Assembly (NCBI RefSeq): GCF_040100845.1
Contig: NZ_JAZHSH010000001.1
Location: 3,642,501-3,706,500 of the forward strand
Length of the DNA stretch: 64,000 nucleotides
DNA from: Chengkuizengella sp. SCS-71B
Lineage (GTDB): Bacteria > Bacillota > Bacilli > Paenibacillales > KCTC-33759
Direction of reading: 5' to 3'
In this document: positions 57,015-64,000 of the stretch, piece by piece
Layout: each line of letters opens with the position of its first letter
How positions within the stretch are numbered: the first letter of the stretch is position 1
Notes under the pieces: model-generated
Databases searched by the model: none
What the model saw: the letters and a program-made list of their open reading frames with translations, nothing else
What the model was told of the DNA's origin: nothing
Program-made: the position numbers and the translations under genes

Positions 57015-57667
57015 TTAATCATTTTTGTTAGTAGGTATTATATTAAGCGCCATTCCAATTGACCCTAATTTTTCAATTAATTTATTTGCCTTACCATAAG
57101 GAAATTCCTCTACTAATATCAAAGGGGGATTTTTTGAACCCTTAAGTAAATGTTCCATTGAAATATTAAGACCTAATATTTTTTTATTCTTACCAAATAT
57201 TTCAAGCCTCCACTAGGAGTTTTTACTAAAACTATATTACAAGTATCAGGTGGAACAAGTATTGTTTTTTGTTCTGTTTCATTTAAGCAACCACTACTAA
57301 TCCATTTACTAAAATCCGAGGTAACTAAAGTAGCATGATTGGGGTTCATATCACCAGAATCAACAATTACTACCCTTTTTTCATTTGAACCTTGAAACAT
57401 TAAGAAAACATTACCCCCACCATCATCACCAATAGAAACATATCCACTTGCATATTCATTTACTTCCCAAGTCTTATTTCGTTCCACAATATCCTCAGTA
57501 CCATAAATTACTATCCCACCACCAATTGATAGACCATTTGTATATTTTAATAAGTTCTGATACACATTAGGTAATTCAACTTTCATAAGGTCTTCTACTT
57601 CCTGTATTTCAAAATCACTGGCAGATTGTTTTTTTATTAAATCTGGAGCCTTAGATAAGTCAATCAT
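57015..57667 (-). pseudogene. SMI1/KNR4 (SUKH) immunity protein with A7 frameshift
   Basis: From ATG 57667 the frame encodes 164 residues: a SUKH fold (SDFEIQEVEDLMKVELPNVY, YVSIGDDGGGNVFLMF) ending RIKKY. The last codons lie on a run of seven A (57179-57185). With one more A the frame would continue KKILGLNISMEHLLKG, NPPLILVEEFPYGKANKLIE and end IIPTNKND at 57015, giving a C-terminal alpha/beta extension. The start overlaps the stop of the toxin-tail ORF (ATGA), the coupling expected of a toxin-immunity pair. SUKH proteins bind and neutralise nuclease toxins. Indel or transcript slippage on the A run could restore the long form. Confidence 0.72.
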
Positions 57668-57948
57668 TCTATGAAACCTCCTAAATCATCAAAATATTTA
57701 TATGCATCTCCTATTGCCTTCCGTACATTTTTACGATCAACTCCTGCTTCAATCATTTCCCTATAGCTCTCATTAAATTCATAGCGAATATCAGTATTAT
57801 AGCCTTCAGCTTTTCTTCTTTGTCTCTGCATAGAAGAAATTTTTGCATGTGGTTGACCAGAGCTTGATGGTAGAAGTATTGCAGGAGCTTTCTTTTCGTT
57901 GCCGACTTCATCATACGCATAAGTGATCACTTGTTCTCTGGTGTGAAT
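57664..57948 (-). pseudogene. Displaced YD-repeat/toxin-tail fragment (truncated Tox-SHH-like)
   Basis: The 5' part (REQVITYAYDEVG) is identical in type to the YD repeat at 61940 of the main core. It then switches to KKAPAILLPSSSGQPHAKIS, QRQRRKAEGY and a helical C-terminus RKNVRKAIGDAYKYFDDLG. That tail parallels the end of the toxin at 62929-63567 (APTMTLETGKGLPHTIIST, QNTRRNK), but the SHH active-site half is missing. It is an orphan tail left by recombination, still overlapping its SUKH immunity gene. No signal or start of its own. Confidence 0.7.
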
Positions 57949-58000
57949 TTAAAAGAAATATTGATTATTTAAAAGAAAGTTGCACTGTTTAAAAGAAAGT
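57947..58000. repeat. Three 20-bp iterons
   Basis: TTTAAAAGAAA recurs at an exact 20-base period (57947, 57967, 57987). Inverted GTTTGATCA / TGATCAAAC copies follow near 57999, 58062 and 58183. The Rhs-like homology stops exactly where the array begins. This resembles multi-site transposon ends bound by IS21/TnsB-type transposases. Confidence 0.6.
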
Positions 58001-58193
58001 TTGATCAAAAATAGCAGGATAATATTCACAATTCCTTGATCTTATACGGTTTCGAGTTGGAAATGATCAAACTTTTTTATAAAAACATGCCAGGTTCTAC
58101 AAAGAGAGAAACATGTTTTGATCGATCTTTTTAAAAAAAAATATTATTTCCATTAACGATAGATTGAGTGTTTACTAGATTATTTTGATCAAA
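58001..58193. mobile_element. Probable transposon-end remnant
   Basis: Between the iterons and the tape-measure remnant there are several GTTTGATC/GATCAAAC words in both orientations and no ORF. The placement between toxin-locus fragments suggests the scar of an inserted element. Confidence 0.35.
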
Positions 58194-58391
58194 CTATATT
58201 TCAATCCAACAATTAAACTTATCTGCAATGCTAGCTAACTGCTTAAGCTGTTCTCCTGATATACCATCCAGGTTAACTTTAATGTTAAGAGTATCAAACT
58301 TTTTTCTTAAACTTTGTAACTTCTTCTCAATAGACTCCATCGACTTTTCTTACAATGCAGCCTCGATGAGAATTCTTATATTATCAGCCAA
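58194..58391 (-). pseudogene. Phage tail tape-measure-like N-terminal remnant
   Basis: A minus-strand frame starts at TTG 58391 with AAGGAG 8 bases upstream: LADNIRILIEAAL, then TAA, then EKSMESIEKKLQSLRKKFD, NIKVNLDGISGEQLKQLA and a stop. This resembles the N-terminus of phage/PBSX-like tail tape-measure proteins. It is cut to 66 codons with one internal stop. No other phage gene is nearby. Confidence 0.5.
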
Positions 58392-58465
58392 TTCACCACT
58401 CCTTTTTCACACAACAAAAAAAGTATTGAAATTTGTCGACGATACTTTTGAAATGTGTTATGATT

Positions 58466-58518
58466 TTATCCTAAAATTCTAAATCCACTTAATAGGTATA
58501 TTTAGAATTTTAGGATAA
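58466..58518. repeat. Perfect 19-bp inverted repeat upstream of the Yip1-like gene
   Basis: TTATCCTAAAATTCTAAAT (58466-58484) and its exact complement (58500-58518) are separated by 15 bases. On the plus strand a T-rich run (TTTTTTATTTTTT) follows within 6 bases, ahead of the SD at 58541. It could be an attenuator, an operator or a small element. Confidence 0.85.
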
Positions 58519-58556
58519 GAGGTGTTTTTTATTTTTTAATTGGGGGGAAATAATAG

Positions 58557-59258
58557 TTGGACACACAAAACAATGAGTTCAAAGATATTAATGAAAGAGA
58601 TGAAAAAGAAACAAATGATATTAAAGAGGACATAGTATTAAATCCCTGGTTTTCGATTTGGTTAAAACCGAGAAAAACAATGAGATATGTATTAGATACT
58701 AAGCCAGGCAAATTATTTTTGTTGATTTATTTAGGAATACTCGTCACAAGTTTAGATCGTGGGGCTTCAAATGAACCAGGTGATACAATGAATCTATTTT
58801 CAATTTTATTTACTTCTATTATAGGTTCACTTTTTTTTACTGCTATTGCTTATTACATAGCTCCATTATTATTGCGATGGACAGGAAGTTTATTAGGAGG
58901 TAGAGGAACCACTGAAGAAGTCCGTTATGCCTATGCCTATTCTTATATTCCATATGCCTACTCATTGATATTTATTTGGATACCTTCATTATTATTATTT
59001 GGAATTAATAATTTTACTACTGAATATGCATATAGCATTTATAGCAGTTCAACGCTTACAAATTTAATGTTTATTTTCAATTTACTTGATTTAATTATAG
59101 CGATATGGGCTATTTTCACGACTATAAAATGTTTGGCTGAAGCTCATCAATTTTCATCTTGGAGATCATTAGGTGCAATAATAATAAGTTTCTTAGTAAT
59201 ATTTATACCTCTTTTTATATTATTTGCATTAATATTTCCAATATTAATTTTTTCATAG
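58557..59258 (+). CDS. Yip1-family membrane protein
   Basis: The 233-residue protein starts with an acidic cytoplasmic stretch (about 1-35), then NPWFSIWLKPRKTMRYVLD, the typical entry of bacterial Yip1-domain proteins, and five helices (LLIYLGILVTSL, LFTSIIGSLFFTAIAYYIAP, IPYAYSLIFIWIPSLLLFGI, FNLLDLIIAIWAIF, and the C-terminal IISFLVIFIPLFILFALIF). The start is TTG 58557, 9 bases after GGGGGGAAA. Function unknown. It may be cargo of the toxin locus or an older neighbour; a transposase fragment follows directly. Confidence 0.75.
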   Translation: MDTQNNEFKDINERDEKETNDIKEDIVLNPWFSIWLKPRKTMRYVLDTKPGKLFLLIYLGILVTSLDRGASNEPGDTMNLFSILFTSIIGSLFFTAIAYYIAPLLLRWTGSLLGGRGTTEEVRYAYAYSYIPYAYSLIFIWIPSLLLFGINNFTTEYAYSIYSSSTLTNLMFIFNLLDLIIAIWAIFTTIKCLAEAHQFSSWRSLGAIIISFLVIFIPLFILFALIFPILIFS

Positions 59259-59273
59259 TTAATTAACTTACTA

Positions 59274-59480
59274 TTGAACAGCCCATTTTCATATATTGAA
59301 GTTAACGGGCTGATGCCTCGTGATCGTTTTGACGCTATTTTCTCTACCATAGATATGGATCGAATCTTGTTTGCTGTATCCAAAAAATCTTTTTATGGTA
59401 AGCCCGTAAATTTAAATTATGCAGCAATGATCTACTCTTTAGTAGCACGTATTATGGAACGAATTCACTCTTATAAAAAT
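59274..59480 (+). pseudogene. IS transposase N-terminal fragment
   Basis: The frame from TTG 59274 reads NSPFSYIEVNGLMPRDRFDA, DRILFAVSKKSFYGKPVNL, NYAAMIYSLVARIMERI, which resembles the N-terminus of IS1182/IS4-like DDE transposases. Conservation ends abruptly after MERI, and the catalytic part is absent. It is a truncated insertion-sequence remnant. Confidence 0.6.
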
Positions 59481-59502
59481 AAGAAAATACTTTTTAATAC
59501 CT

Positions 59503-59877
59503 TTACCTTGTCTCATATTTCTTTTTAATATTTCCTGAATTCACATCATAAACACATGCAAAATCACATCCATTTGCTACTATTATTGCTGTTAAATCAT
59601 CCCCAATATAATATATCTCGTGAAAACAGATAACACCTCTAATATCGCTTGGTACTTTGAGCCTAAGTCTTTCACTTCCATTAGCATTTATAATGAAAGC
59701 ATTGTTAACACCATATTCTTCAGTTGAAAAAACGATGGCTAAACCACTTCTATCAGCTAACTCTACAACACTTTTTGGTGGATAAGTTGTTTTTCTTATA
59801 AGCGGTTTATTATTGTATTTCCAAATAATGTTCTTATCATTTATACTCCATTTGAGGTTACTTATTTTTGTTCTCAA
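59503..59877 (-). CDS. Putative immunity protein of the Rhs toxin tail
   Basis: The 124-residue protein starts at TTG 59877 (TAGGTGA 8 bases upstream), eight bases after the toxin stop. It is beta-rich (LAIVFSTEEYGVNNAFIINA, RLRLKVPSDIRGVICFHEIY, CDFACVYDVNSGNIKKKYE). No signal peptide. Position immediately after the toxin tail is the main evidence for an immunity role. Family not recognised. Confidence 0.6.
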   Translation of the reverse strand: MRTKISNLKWSINDKNIIWKYNNKPLIRKTTYPPKSVVELADRSGLAIVFSTEEYGVNNAFIINANGSERLRLKVPSDIRGVICFHEIYYIGDDLTAIIVANGCDFACVYDVNSGNIKKKYETR

Positions 59878-59885
59878 TTAATCAC

Positions 59886-62412
59886 CTACTTTATAATTTT
59901 AGGTTCACCTATAGGAATTAAATTTGCTCTATCAGAATAATTCAAGATTTGAACTTGATTCCCTCCACCAGGATATCTTTCATCATTATAAATTTGTGGT
60001 CCAACTTCACCAACTTGAATTCTTGTTCCTTCTGGGACTAAATATTGTTGAACTTTTGATACTTCTGGTTTAAACTCAGGTGTTACTGCGAGATTATTTC
60101 TAACGTAATTTACATCTAAAATATCATCTAACGTCCCCCACCCACCTGGTCTAGTTTGATTTGGAGCCATAGCCATATTAATTTTGAAATCTTTTGGGGC
60201 TACCATGGATACTATCTCTCCACCATCTACCCACGGATTACTGCCTTGAGGTGCAGGTAAAGCTAACTGAGCACCCGTCCCTTTGGTAATCTGAGCTTTA
60301 TTTGAAATCTCACCAACGTTCGATATTTGTTTCGCCTTACCAACAGGGAAAACATTTTCACCTATTAGCGACCCGATCATATTTGCTCTCTGGTTCCCAT
60401 CAGCTTCCATAAAAGCGTAGTAAGCCTGTTCACCACTATGGTAAACAGCTTTACCGGTTTGAATCGGGTGCATCACTGCATATCCTATATTCTTACCTGT
60501 CTCTATCGGATGTGATGCTGAATCCCAAAGTCCTTCAGCTGTAGACCAAATCCCTTCTCCTACACCCACAATTGTATTTCCGGCCATTGAGAAAAATCCA
60601 ACATCATCACTATCTCGACTTAAACCAAACGGATCAATATAACTTATCGGATTTCCATTGACATAAGCATATTTATTCAGGGATAAACTGCTGCTGCTGA
60701 TACTGCCTTGAACCACGTCTCGATTGATGAATCGTTTGATCTCTGGGTTATAGTAACGGGCTCTCATGTAGTAGAGACCATTCTCGTCTGTCATCACACC
60801 ATATCTTCCATTATACAAGAATGGATGGTTGGTTGTCCCCTCTGAATAGATTAGTTCACCATATGGTGAGTAGGCATATTGGTCTGTAATGACCCCATCT
60901 ATATTCGTTAACGGTACTTCCTCTGCGATCATAGTGATATACACTATGATTTCTATTTGCATCTTCTTGTGATACTAACCCTAATCCATATACATAATAC
61001 GTTAATGGATTTCCTTCTTCGTCTACTTCCATTAACAATTGACTATAAACGGCATGAGGATTCACAACTTGATAGGTTGTCTCATTGGTTAATGTATTTG
61101 TAATGGAAGTCCGGATATCTTCTGCGTTATACGTATACGTATAATCTCCTACACGAATCAAACGGTTTTGGGAGTCATACTCCATTTGCTGCATGGTACC
61201 TTGTAATGGAACTTGGATCATATTGCCGTCTGCATCGTAGAGTACACTCTCACCCTTATACGTTTCTATTCGATTATCTGACGTATAGGTGATGTTTGTT
61301 TCTTCTGTTGATCCATCCGTACTTTCTTGAATCGATTGGATGTTTCCACCGAGATCATACCCATATTGATAGTTCACACTCGATGGATTGAACGAATTTA
61401 AGAAATTGTCTGCTTGGGTTAATCGGTTTAATTCATCATAAAGATAGTTTTTATCCCCTTCGGTCTTTACATTGTTCGATGCATCATACGTAAAGGTTTC
61501 TTGATGAATGATGTCTCCATCTTTCGTTTCATCTATTAACTCAATGAGTTGCCCTGCTACATCATACGTTCTCGTTTCCTTTGAACCATCTGGACGAACG
61601 GTAGAAATGAGCCTGTTATTTTCATCATAAGTATAACTCGTCACTCTTCCTGCCCATCTGTCACACTTTTTAAATTCCGAGCTACATCATACGTATAAGT
61701 AACGATTTTTCCATCAGGATAAATCAGTTGAGATAGATTCCCCCACTTCGTCATATCGATATTCAATTTTATTGCCATTCTCATCGACATACGAGACAAT
61801 GCGATCGAGTGTATCATACGTTCTCGTGATGGTTTTGTCCTCTTGATCTGTGACTGTAAGCAGATTATGATTGTCATCATACGTTCGACTGACCTCGTAT
61901 TCCGGTGTATTCGTTTTAATTAAACGTCCGACTTCATCGTATGCATAAGTGATCATTTGTTCTCTGGCATTTTTCTTTTCGGTTAATAGATCACGACCAT
62001 CATATTGATACGTGATTCCTCCACCACTGTCGAATGTTTCTTTCACTACTCTGCCTGCTGCATCATATTCAAAGGAAGTTTGCACACCATTGGCATCCGT
62101 GAATGATAGTAACTGACCTTTAGAGTCAAAAGATTGCTGACTTATACCACCCATAGCGTCTATAACTTGAACCAGTTGATTCACCGCATCGTATTGATAC
62201 GTCTGACTATTTTCTAACGGATCCGTCAGTGTAGTTAACCGTCCGTTTTTGTCATAGCCTGCAACGACCTTAACAGTGAAGGAAGCATCCGAATCCATTA
62301 AAGTTCTAGCATCATCCATTACAAGAAAATCGGCTGTAGCTACCCCGGTTTTTTTTGTCAGATTCCAAGCTTTTCCGAATAATCCAACATCATCACTGTC
62401 TCAACTTAAACC
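59886..62412 (-). pseudogene. Rhs/WapA-type YD-repeat core with C-terminal toxin domain, frameshifted
   Basis: Read through three frame changes it encodes a pre-toxin-like start (DSDDVGLFGKAWN, DSDASFTVKVVAG), then YD repeats (YDKNGRLTTLTDP, FEYDAAGRVVKETFD, YAYDEVGRLIKTNTP, YTYDENNRLISTVRP). The Rhs core end follows (RARYYNPEIKRFINRD, YAYVNGNPISYIDPFGLSRD), then a pre-toxin linker and a toxin tail ending GPQIYNDERYPGGGNQVQIL and IPIGEPKIIK. Frameshifts lie near 61745, 61645 (one G lost in GATGGGCAGGAAGAG) and 60920. The tail may be one of the NAD-processing/ART-like polymorphic toxins, but I cannot confirm this. The 5' end joins a different cassette's linker, so the gene is a chimera. Confidence 0.78.
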
Positions 62413-62450
62413 AAAGCAGAAAACCACCTTCGGGATGGTTTTCAATTTTT
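62413..62450 (-). terminator. Terminator of the second SUKH immunity gene
   Basis: On the minus strand GAAAACCATCCC pairs with GGTGGTTTTC, followed by a weak T run. Confidence 0.55.
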
Positions 62451-62490
62451 ATGTTATGAATTTATATTTATGAATTTAAAAGATTGCATT

Positions 62491-62928
62491 TTACCATAGA
62501 AAATTTTCTACACCTACTTTATTAATAAAAAAGTCACTCAACGTTGGAGATATCTTTATTGCAGTTTCTTCATCTAGATCACCAAAGCCAGTTAAATATA
62601 AACCAAAGCCATCACTACCATTAAAAAATAGTAATGCCATATCACCACCGTCATCACCGATTACCAAAGAATCTGGAATATTTTGTTGAACTTCATATGC
62701 TGCATTAAGTTCAATAACACCATTCATTCCAGTTATTCCCCAAATTCTAATTAATTTTCCGTTTTGAATAGTCATTTCAACATCAGTTGCTTCTTTCAGT
62801 AATTTTATATAATCTGATGGTAAACTTACTGGAGAATTTTTTTTAAGTTGCTCTATTTCTTCTGCTGTTGCTGGTCTATCTTTTGCCTCTATTGTATAAA
62901 TTTCACTTAACCTATTTAGAATACTCAT
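62491..62928 (-). CDS. SMI1/KNR4 (SUKH) immunity protein
   Basis: The 145-residue protein has ATAEEIEQLKKNSPVSLPSD, YIKLLKEATDVEMTIQNG, and VIGDDGGDMALLFFNGSDGF, the SUKH core. It begins one base after the toxin stop (62929), so translation is probably coupled. SUKH proteins neutralise contact-dependent nuclease toxins. Sequence and length are intact. Confidence 0.85.
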   Translation of the reverse strand: MSILNRLSEIYTIEAKDRPATAEEIEQLKKNSPVSLPSDYIKLLKEATDVEMTIQNGKLIRIWGITGMNGVIELNAAYEVQQNIPDSLVIGDDGGDMALLFFNGSDGFGLYLTGFGDLDEETAIKISPTLSDFFINKVGVENFLW

Positions 62929-63567
62929 TTAATAATCAATCCTTTTATAAGGTACTTTTAGTTTATCTAGCATTTTATATTGTTGTTCTAACGTTTCTTC
63001 GATAGTTGAGCGATTAAAGCCTGCTTTTGTAAAATCGTCAACTATATACTGTAATTCATCTTGTAAAGAAGACCTCCACTTCCCCTGTCCAGATGAAACC
63101 CGTTTATTTCTTCTGGTATTTTGAGCAGTGCTTATTATAGTGTGCGGTAATCCTTTACCTGTTTCAAGAGTCATTGTTGGAGCAAGAGCAGGGTTATAAC
63201 CATTTTGACCAAGATTGTTCTTTGCCCATTCTTGCTGTAATCCATGGTGGGACTGCAATCTACCTCCAATTGGACCAAGCACTCTTGGTTTTGGTTGTGC
63301 ATTTTTATGTGTTTTATTAAATAGTACATAGTTAGCTTCATCCGTACCCTTACCTAGTTGTATACCAATATTATCTCCTGCCATAGGATAAGGTAGACTA
63401 GTAGGAGCCTCATTATGTTTTATAACTATAGAAAGATCACTAGACTTATTCGTTGATTTTACCCCTGGTGCTGCCTTTCCTAACTTTCCTAATTTTAATA
63501 CTTTACCTGCTGGAAAAAGACTTGCTTCTGCAACTACCTTAGCAGTGAAAGAAGTATCCAAATCCAT
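62929..63567 (-). CDS. Toxin-tail cassette with Tox-SHH-like HNH nuclease domain, 5' end missing
   Basis: The 212-residue frame begins in a pre-toxin linker (DTSFTAKVVAEASLFPAGK) and ends in a nuclease-like domain: GRLQSHHGLQQEWAKNNLG (SHH motif of the Tox-SHH HNH/EndoVII group), YNPALAPTMTLETGKGLPHT and QNTRRNKRVSSGQGKW. Upstream, the frame is joined to a shifted Rhs core fragment (RARYYN), so this is a displaced tail with no secretion or delivery region. It may serve as a recombination reservoir. With its intact immunity gene it is preserved as a unit. Domain name is from memory and should be tested. Confidence 0.7.
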   Translation of the reverse strand: MDLDTSFTAKVVAEASLFPAGKVLKLGKLGKAAPGVKSTNKSSDLSIVIKHNEAPTSLPYPMAGDNIGIQLGKGTDEANYVLFNKTHKNAQPKPRVLGPIGGRLQSHHGLQQEWAKNNLGQNGYNPALAPTMTLETGKGLPHTIISTAQNTRRNKRVSSGQGKWRSSLQDELQYIVDDFTKAGFNRSTIEETLEQQYKMLDKLKVPYKRIDY

Positions 63568-63700
63568 TAAGGTTATAGTAACGAGCTCTCATGTAATACA
63601 GACCATTCTCGTCTGTCATCACTCCCCTATCTTCCATTATACAGGAATGGATGGAAGGAGGTTTGGACACCATTGGCATCGGTGAATGCTAAATTGACAA
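63568..63700 (-). pseudogene. Mosaic of Rhs core snippets
   Basis: On the minus strand short stretches match three different core positions: FTDANGVQTSF (as near 62095), FLYNGR and, after a frameshift, GVMTDENGLYYMRARYYN (as near 60750-60830). They are joined end to end and then run into the toxin-tail cassette. Confidence 0.75.
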
Positions 63701-63761
63701 TTATAATAAATCATTATCATTTCATATTTTTCTTCTTTAGAAAACCTTTTTTTTTAGACAT

Positions 63762-63826
63762 TAAAAATACTCCCCTTCAGGCACAGATTTTTTTATCTTA
63801 TCTGTCTACCTGTTAGGGAGTATATC
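63762..63826 (-). terminator. Terminator-like long hairpin
   Basis: ATACTCCC (63767) pairs with GGGAGTAT (63816-63823), with an inner ACAGAT/ATCTGT stem; on the minus strand TTTTT follows. It would end transcription coming from beyond the window. Confidence 0.55.
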
Positions 63827-63905
63827 ATAGCCAATCAAGGAGTTGTTACTTTTTAATCATTTTTGTTAGTAGGTTATTGCCTTACCATAAGGAAATTCCT
63901 TCATT
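63826..63905 (-). repeat. Degenerate second copy of the SUKH-gene 3' end
   Basis: ATAGCCAATCAAGGAGTTG and AATCATTTTTGTTAGTAGG, then GCCTTACCATAAGGAAATTC, recur in the same order as at 56966-57105, with the part between deleted. It is the relic of another immunity cassette. Confidence 0.8.
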
Positions 63906-64000
63906 ACATTGCTTGCTATTGAGAATATCGCTTTTAAGGAATCTTACAATTCTTCTTAATATCATCTTGCCTAATTATTACTACATACCAACATTTACCC
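63906..64000. other. Window end, nothing recognised
   Basis: No supported feature. Minus-strand frames contain several stops. Confidence 0.4.

Noticed and set aside
57947..58000. CRISPR array
   Set aside because: The 20-bp period leaves only about 9-base spacers and the repeat is 11 bases; no cas genes. It fits transposon-end sites better.
58194..58391. Prophage
   Set aside because: A single tape-measure-like stub with a stop is not enough; no other phage genes are seen.
59334..59528. Hypothesis of a full transposase gene on the plus strand
   Set aside because: Family-like sequence ends after MERI; the DDE region is missing, so it is a fragment.

Overview
The window is AT-rich, low-GC Firmicutes chromosome, most likely from a Bacillales species. 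Evidence: GGAGG-type ribosome-binding sites throughout, a TPP riboswitch ahead of tenA-ykoEDC, BirA/CcpA/CodY-like operators, a SorC-type DeoR and a YesM/YesN two-component pair beside a LipO-type lipoprotein. The many secreted degradative enzymes (GH81 laminarinase, lipase, metallopeptidase, nucleotidase, EEP phosphodiesterase) suggest a soil or marine-sediment saprophyte of the Paenibacillaceae type. The species is inference only. I see no tRNA, rRNA or CRISPR array.

Layout. 1-4.5 kb: 5' part of htpG, a secreted 2',3'-cyclic-nucleotide phosphodiesterase with LysM, and bioC. 4.6-7.2 kb: a three-gene ABC-2 type exporter. 7.3-19 kb: single-gene accessory region with an O-methyltransferase, a MerR-methyltransferase fusion, GNATs, an MFS exporter behind a leader peptide and SD-sequestering hairpin, a family I.5 lipase, NUDIX proteins and at least four decaying genes (alpha/beta hydrolase, two GNATs, an internally deleted hisS). 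19-28 kb: metallopeptidase flanked by a 120-bp structured repeat, CoA-disulfide reductase, iron alcohol dehydrogenase, and a 1231-residue GH81 laminarinase with two perfect cre sites. 28-32 kb: bioD-bioB-bioF-bioH behind a BirA operator. 32-38 kb: oppDFABC oligopeptide transporter with a CodY-like box and an internal terminator after the binding protein. 38-41 kb: thioredoxin-like protein, an MBL hydrolase split by one amber codon, a stand-alone EF-Tu domain-III-like protein. 40.5-44 kb: deoR-pdp-deoC-xapX. 44-49 kb: DUF5692-like membrane protein and the TPP-controlled thiamine-precursor salvage operon. 49-54 kb: sugar-type lipoprotein with its sensor kinase and regulator but no permeases. 54.5-56.4 kb: small ORFs and a secreted EEP phosphodiesterase.

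57-64 kb is the most unusual region: the 3' end of an Rhs/WapA-type polymorphic toxin locus. It holds a frameshifted YD-repeat core with one toxin tail and immunity gene, a second toxin tail (Tox-SHH-like) with a SUKH immunity gene, and a third, truncated homologous tail with another SUKH immunity gene. These are stitched together by short stretches of core and pre-toxin homology and interrupted by transposase, iteron-like and phage-tail remnants. The 5' end of the toxin gene lies beyond the window.

How genes work together: BioC, BioH, BioF, BioD and BioB cover biotin synthesis except BioA. TenA and YkoEDC recover and import thiamine pyrimidine precursors. Pdp and DeoC degrade deoxyribonucleosides under DeoR. 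Opp imports peptides. Many genes in the 9-19 kb and 57-64 kb stretches are broken, consistent with repeated insertion and deletion.
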